Below, piece by piece: positions 63,480-64,000 of a DNA stretch of 64,000 nucleotides (position 1 is the stretch's first letter; the number at the start of each line of letters is the position of its first letter). Location: contig OX465283.1 in the NCBI GenBank assembly GCA_949987705.1, forward strand, positions 3,700,207 through 3,764,206, written 5' to 3'. The position numbers and the translations under genes are program-made. This DNA comes from Thereva unica. Lineage: Eukaryota > Arthropoda > Insecta > Diptera > Therevidae. The notes under the pieces were generated by a model, which was not told the DNA's origin, did no database searches, and was given only the letters and a program-made list of their open reading frames with translations.

Positions 63480-64000
63480 GAGCGTTGATCAAAACGGAGT
63501 CTAACATCGCCGAGACGTTGCCGGCTGGATTTCGCCAGGTGGGTTAGTGTTTGAGTGAATGGCGGAAAATGCTGTTGCCACCGTTTAAATTATTTGACAC
63601 TGCGAATGAAAGGAGGCGTAAACCGTTGTCGTCAAATTCTCCGTGTCCGAATTTGCACAACGTTCCTTCCCAGCCGGTTCGATCTGCATCTGAATGTGCA
63701 TTAAAGTCCGCTGCGAGTATGATTAATTCGGTTCGAGTTGTCGTATCCAGCGTCTGTTAAAGCTGATCGTAAAACTCTTGTCTCTGTCTCTCGCTTGTCT
63801 CGGTTGACGCATAAATGGAAACGATATGGGTCTTGATCGTTCCACCAATGGTTAAAGCCGCCAAACGCTCGGGTGCCGGTTGGAATGCAATGACGCTGCT
63901 AGCAGCCCGTCGATCGACCATAAACCCGACGCCTCTCGTTTCTCACCACCAGAATAGTAAAACGTCATCGTTTCGTCGATTGTTGGCGGAACGATCGTCA
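63480..64000 (-). mobile_element. LINE-A endonuclease fragment, continues beyond window
   Basis: Reading the minus strand from 64000 downward: 'TMTFYYSGGEKREA', 'GGTIKTHIVSIY' with 'STETSERQRQEFYDQL', 'RTELIILAADFNAHSDADRT', 'FGHGEFDDNGLRLLSFA', 'TWRNPAGNVSAMLDSVLINA'. This aligns with 19240-19720. DFNAH is intact apart from an A in place of G before D. A stop lies after 'FYDQL'. The element's more 5' part lies outside the window. Confidence 0.85.

Overview
This window looks like transposon-rich intergenic (or intronic) DNA from an insect nuclear genome, most plausibly a fly, although I cannot fix the species. The DNA is AT-rich, has no operon-like layout, no rRNA and no intact tRNA gene. I find no convincing host protein-coding gene, and almost every stretch with coding character reads as a broken transposable element.

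At least six non-LTR retrotransposon (LINE) lineages are present, named here only for cross-reference. LINE-A has an AP-endonuclease/RT with 'DFNAH' and 'FADD' motifs: 1545-3223, 5883-6408 (-), 7078-7560, about 19150-21520, 63480-64000 (-). LINE-B is a YADD RT with a long open frame: 24132-25533, with a C-terminal relative at 6500-6775. LINE-C is Jockey/CR1-like: 48505-50281 with a 556-codon ORF, plus 23985-24131/25534-25975 and a relic at 45060-45310. LINE-D is a CR1/RTE-like endonuclease-RT: 28960-30850, 57105-57960, 2083-2490 (-). LINE-E is R1/LOA/Jockey-like with RNase H and a DUF4780-like ORF1: 9900-11480 (-), 26600-26850, 34060-34960 (-), 46470-46665 (-), 60093-61060 (-). LINE-F is known only from C-terminal tails at 7560-7740 and 50740-50915. 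LTR elements are represented by Ty3/gypsy RT pieces (45840-46215 -, 51140-51340 +), a BEL/Pao piece (35150-35620) and a candidate LTR (38107-38602). DNA transposons are represented by a mariner scrap (5335-5475), a Tc1-like DDE scrap (21540-22210), a hAT-type MITE with 8-bp TSD (27649-27888), a 490-bp TA-flanked MITE (15582-16071) and hairpin MITEs (37487-37605; 56312-56417; 56956-57072).

Four copies of one tRNA-derived SINE (16912, 30181, 31049, 40280) and one copy of a second SINE with a similar head but a different body (33446) are recognisable. Nesting gives relative ages: LINE-B sits inside LINE-C with an 8-bp TSD, a LINE-D 3' piece sits inside LINE-A, and a SINE sits inside LINE-D.

The least conventional signal is a 19-base core, GGATCCCACCGCTGCCACC. 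It recurs at single sites, as a roughly 125-bp tandem repeat (41056-41325), and as two 28-bp-period minisatellites (45386-45834 and 52151-52335). In reverse orientation it reads like the end of an LTR followed by a primer-binding-site-like TGGCAGCGGT(A/G)GGATCC, so the minisatellites may be amplified LTR-retrotransposon leader DNA. A second unnamed family is built on GCTGAAT/ATTCAGC motifs. It forms a 103-bp satellite at 42498-42965 and scattered, often oppositely oriented copies from 43458 to 62081.
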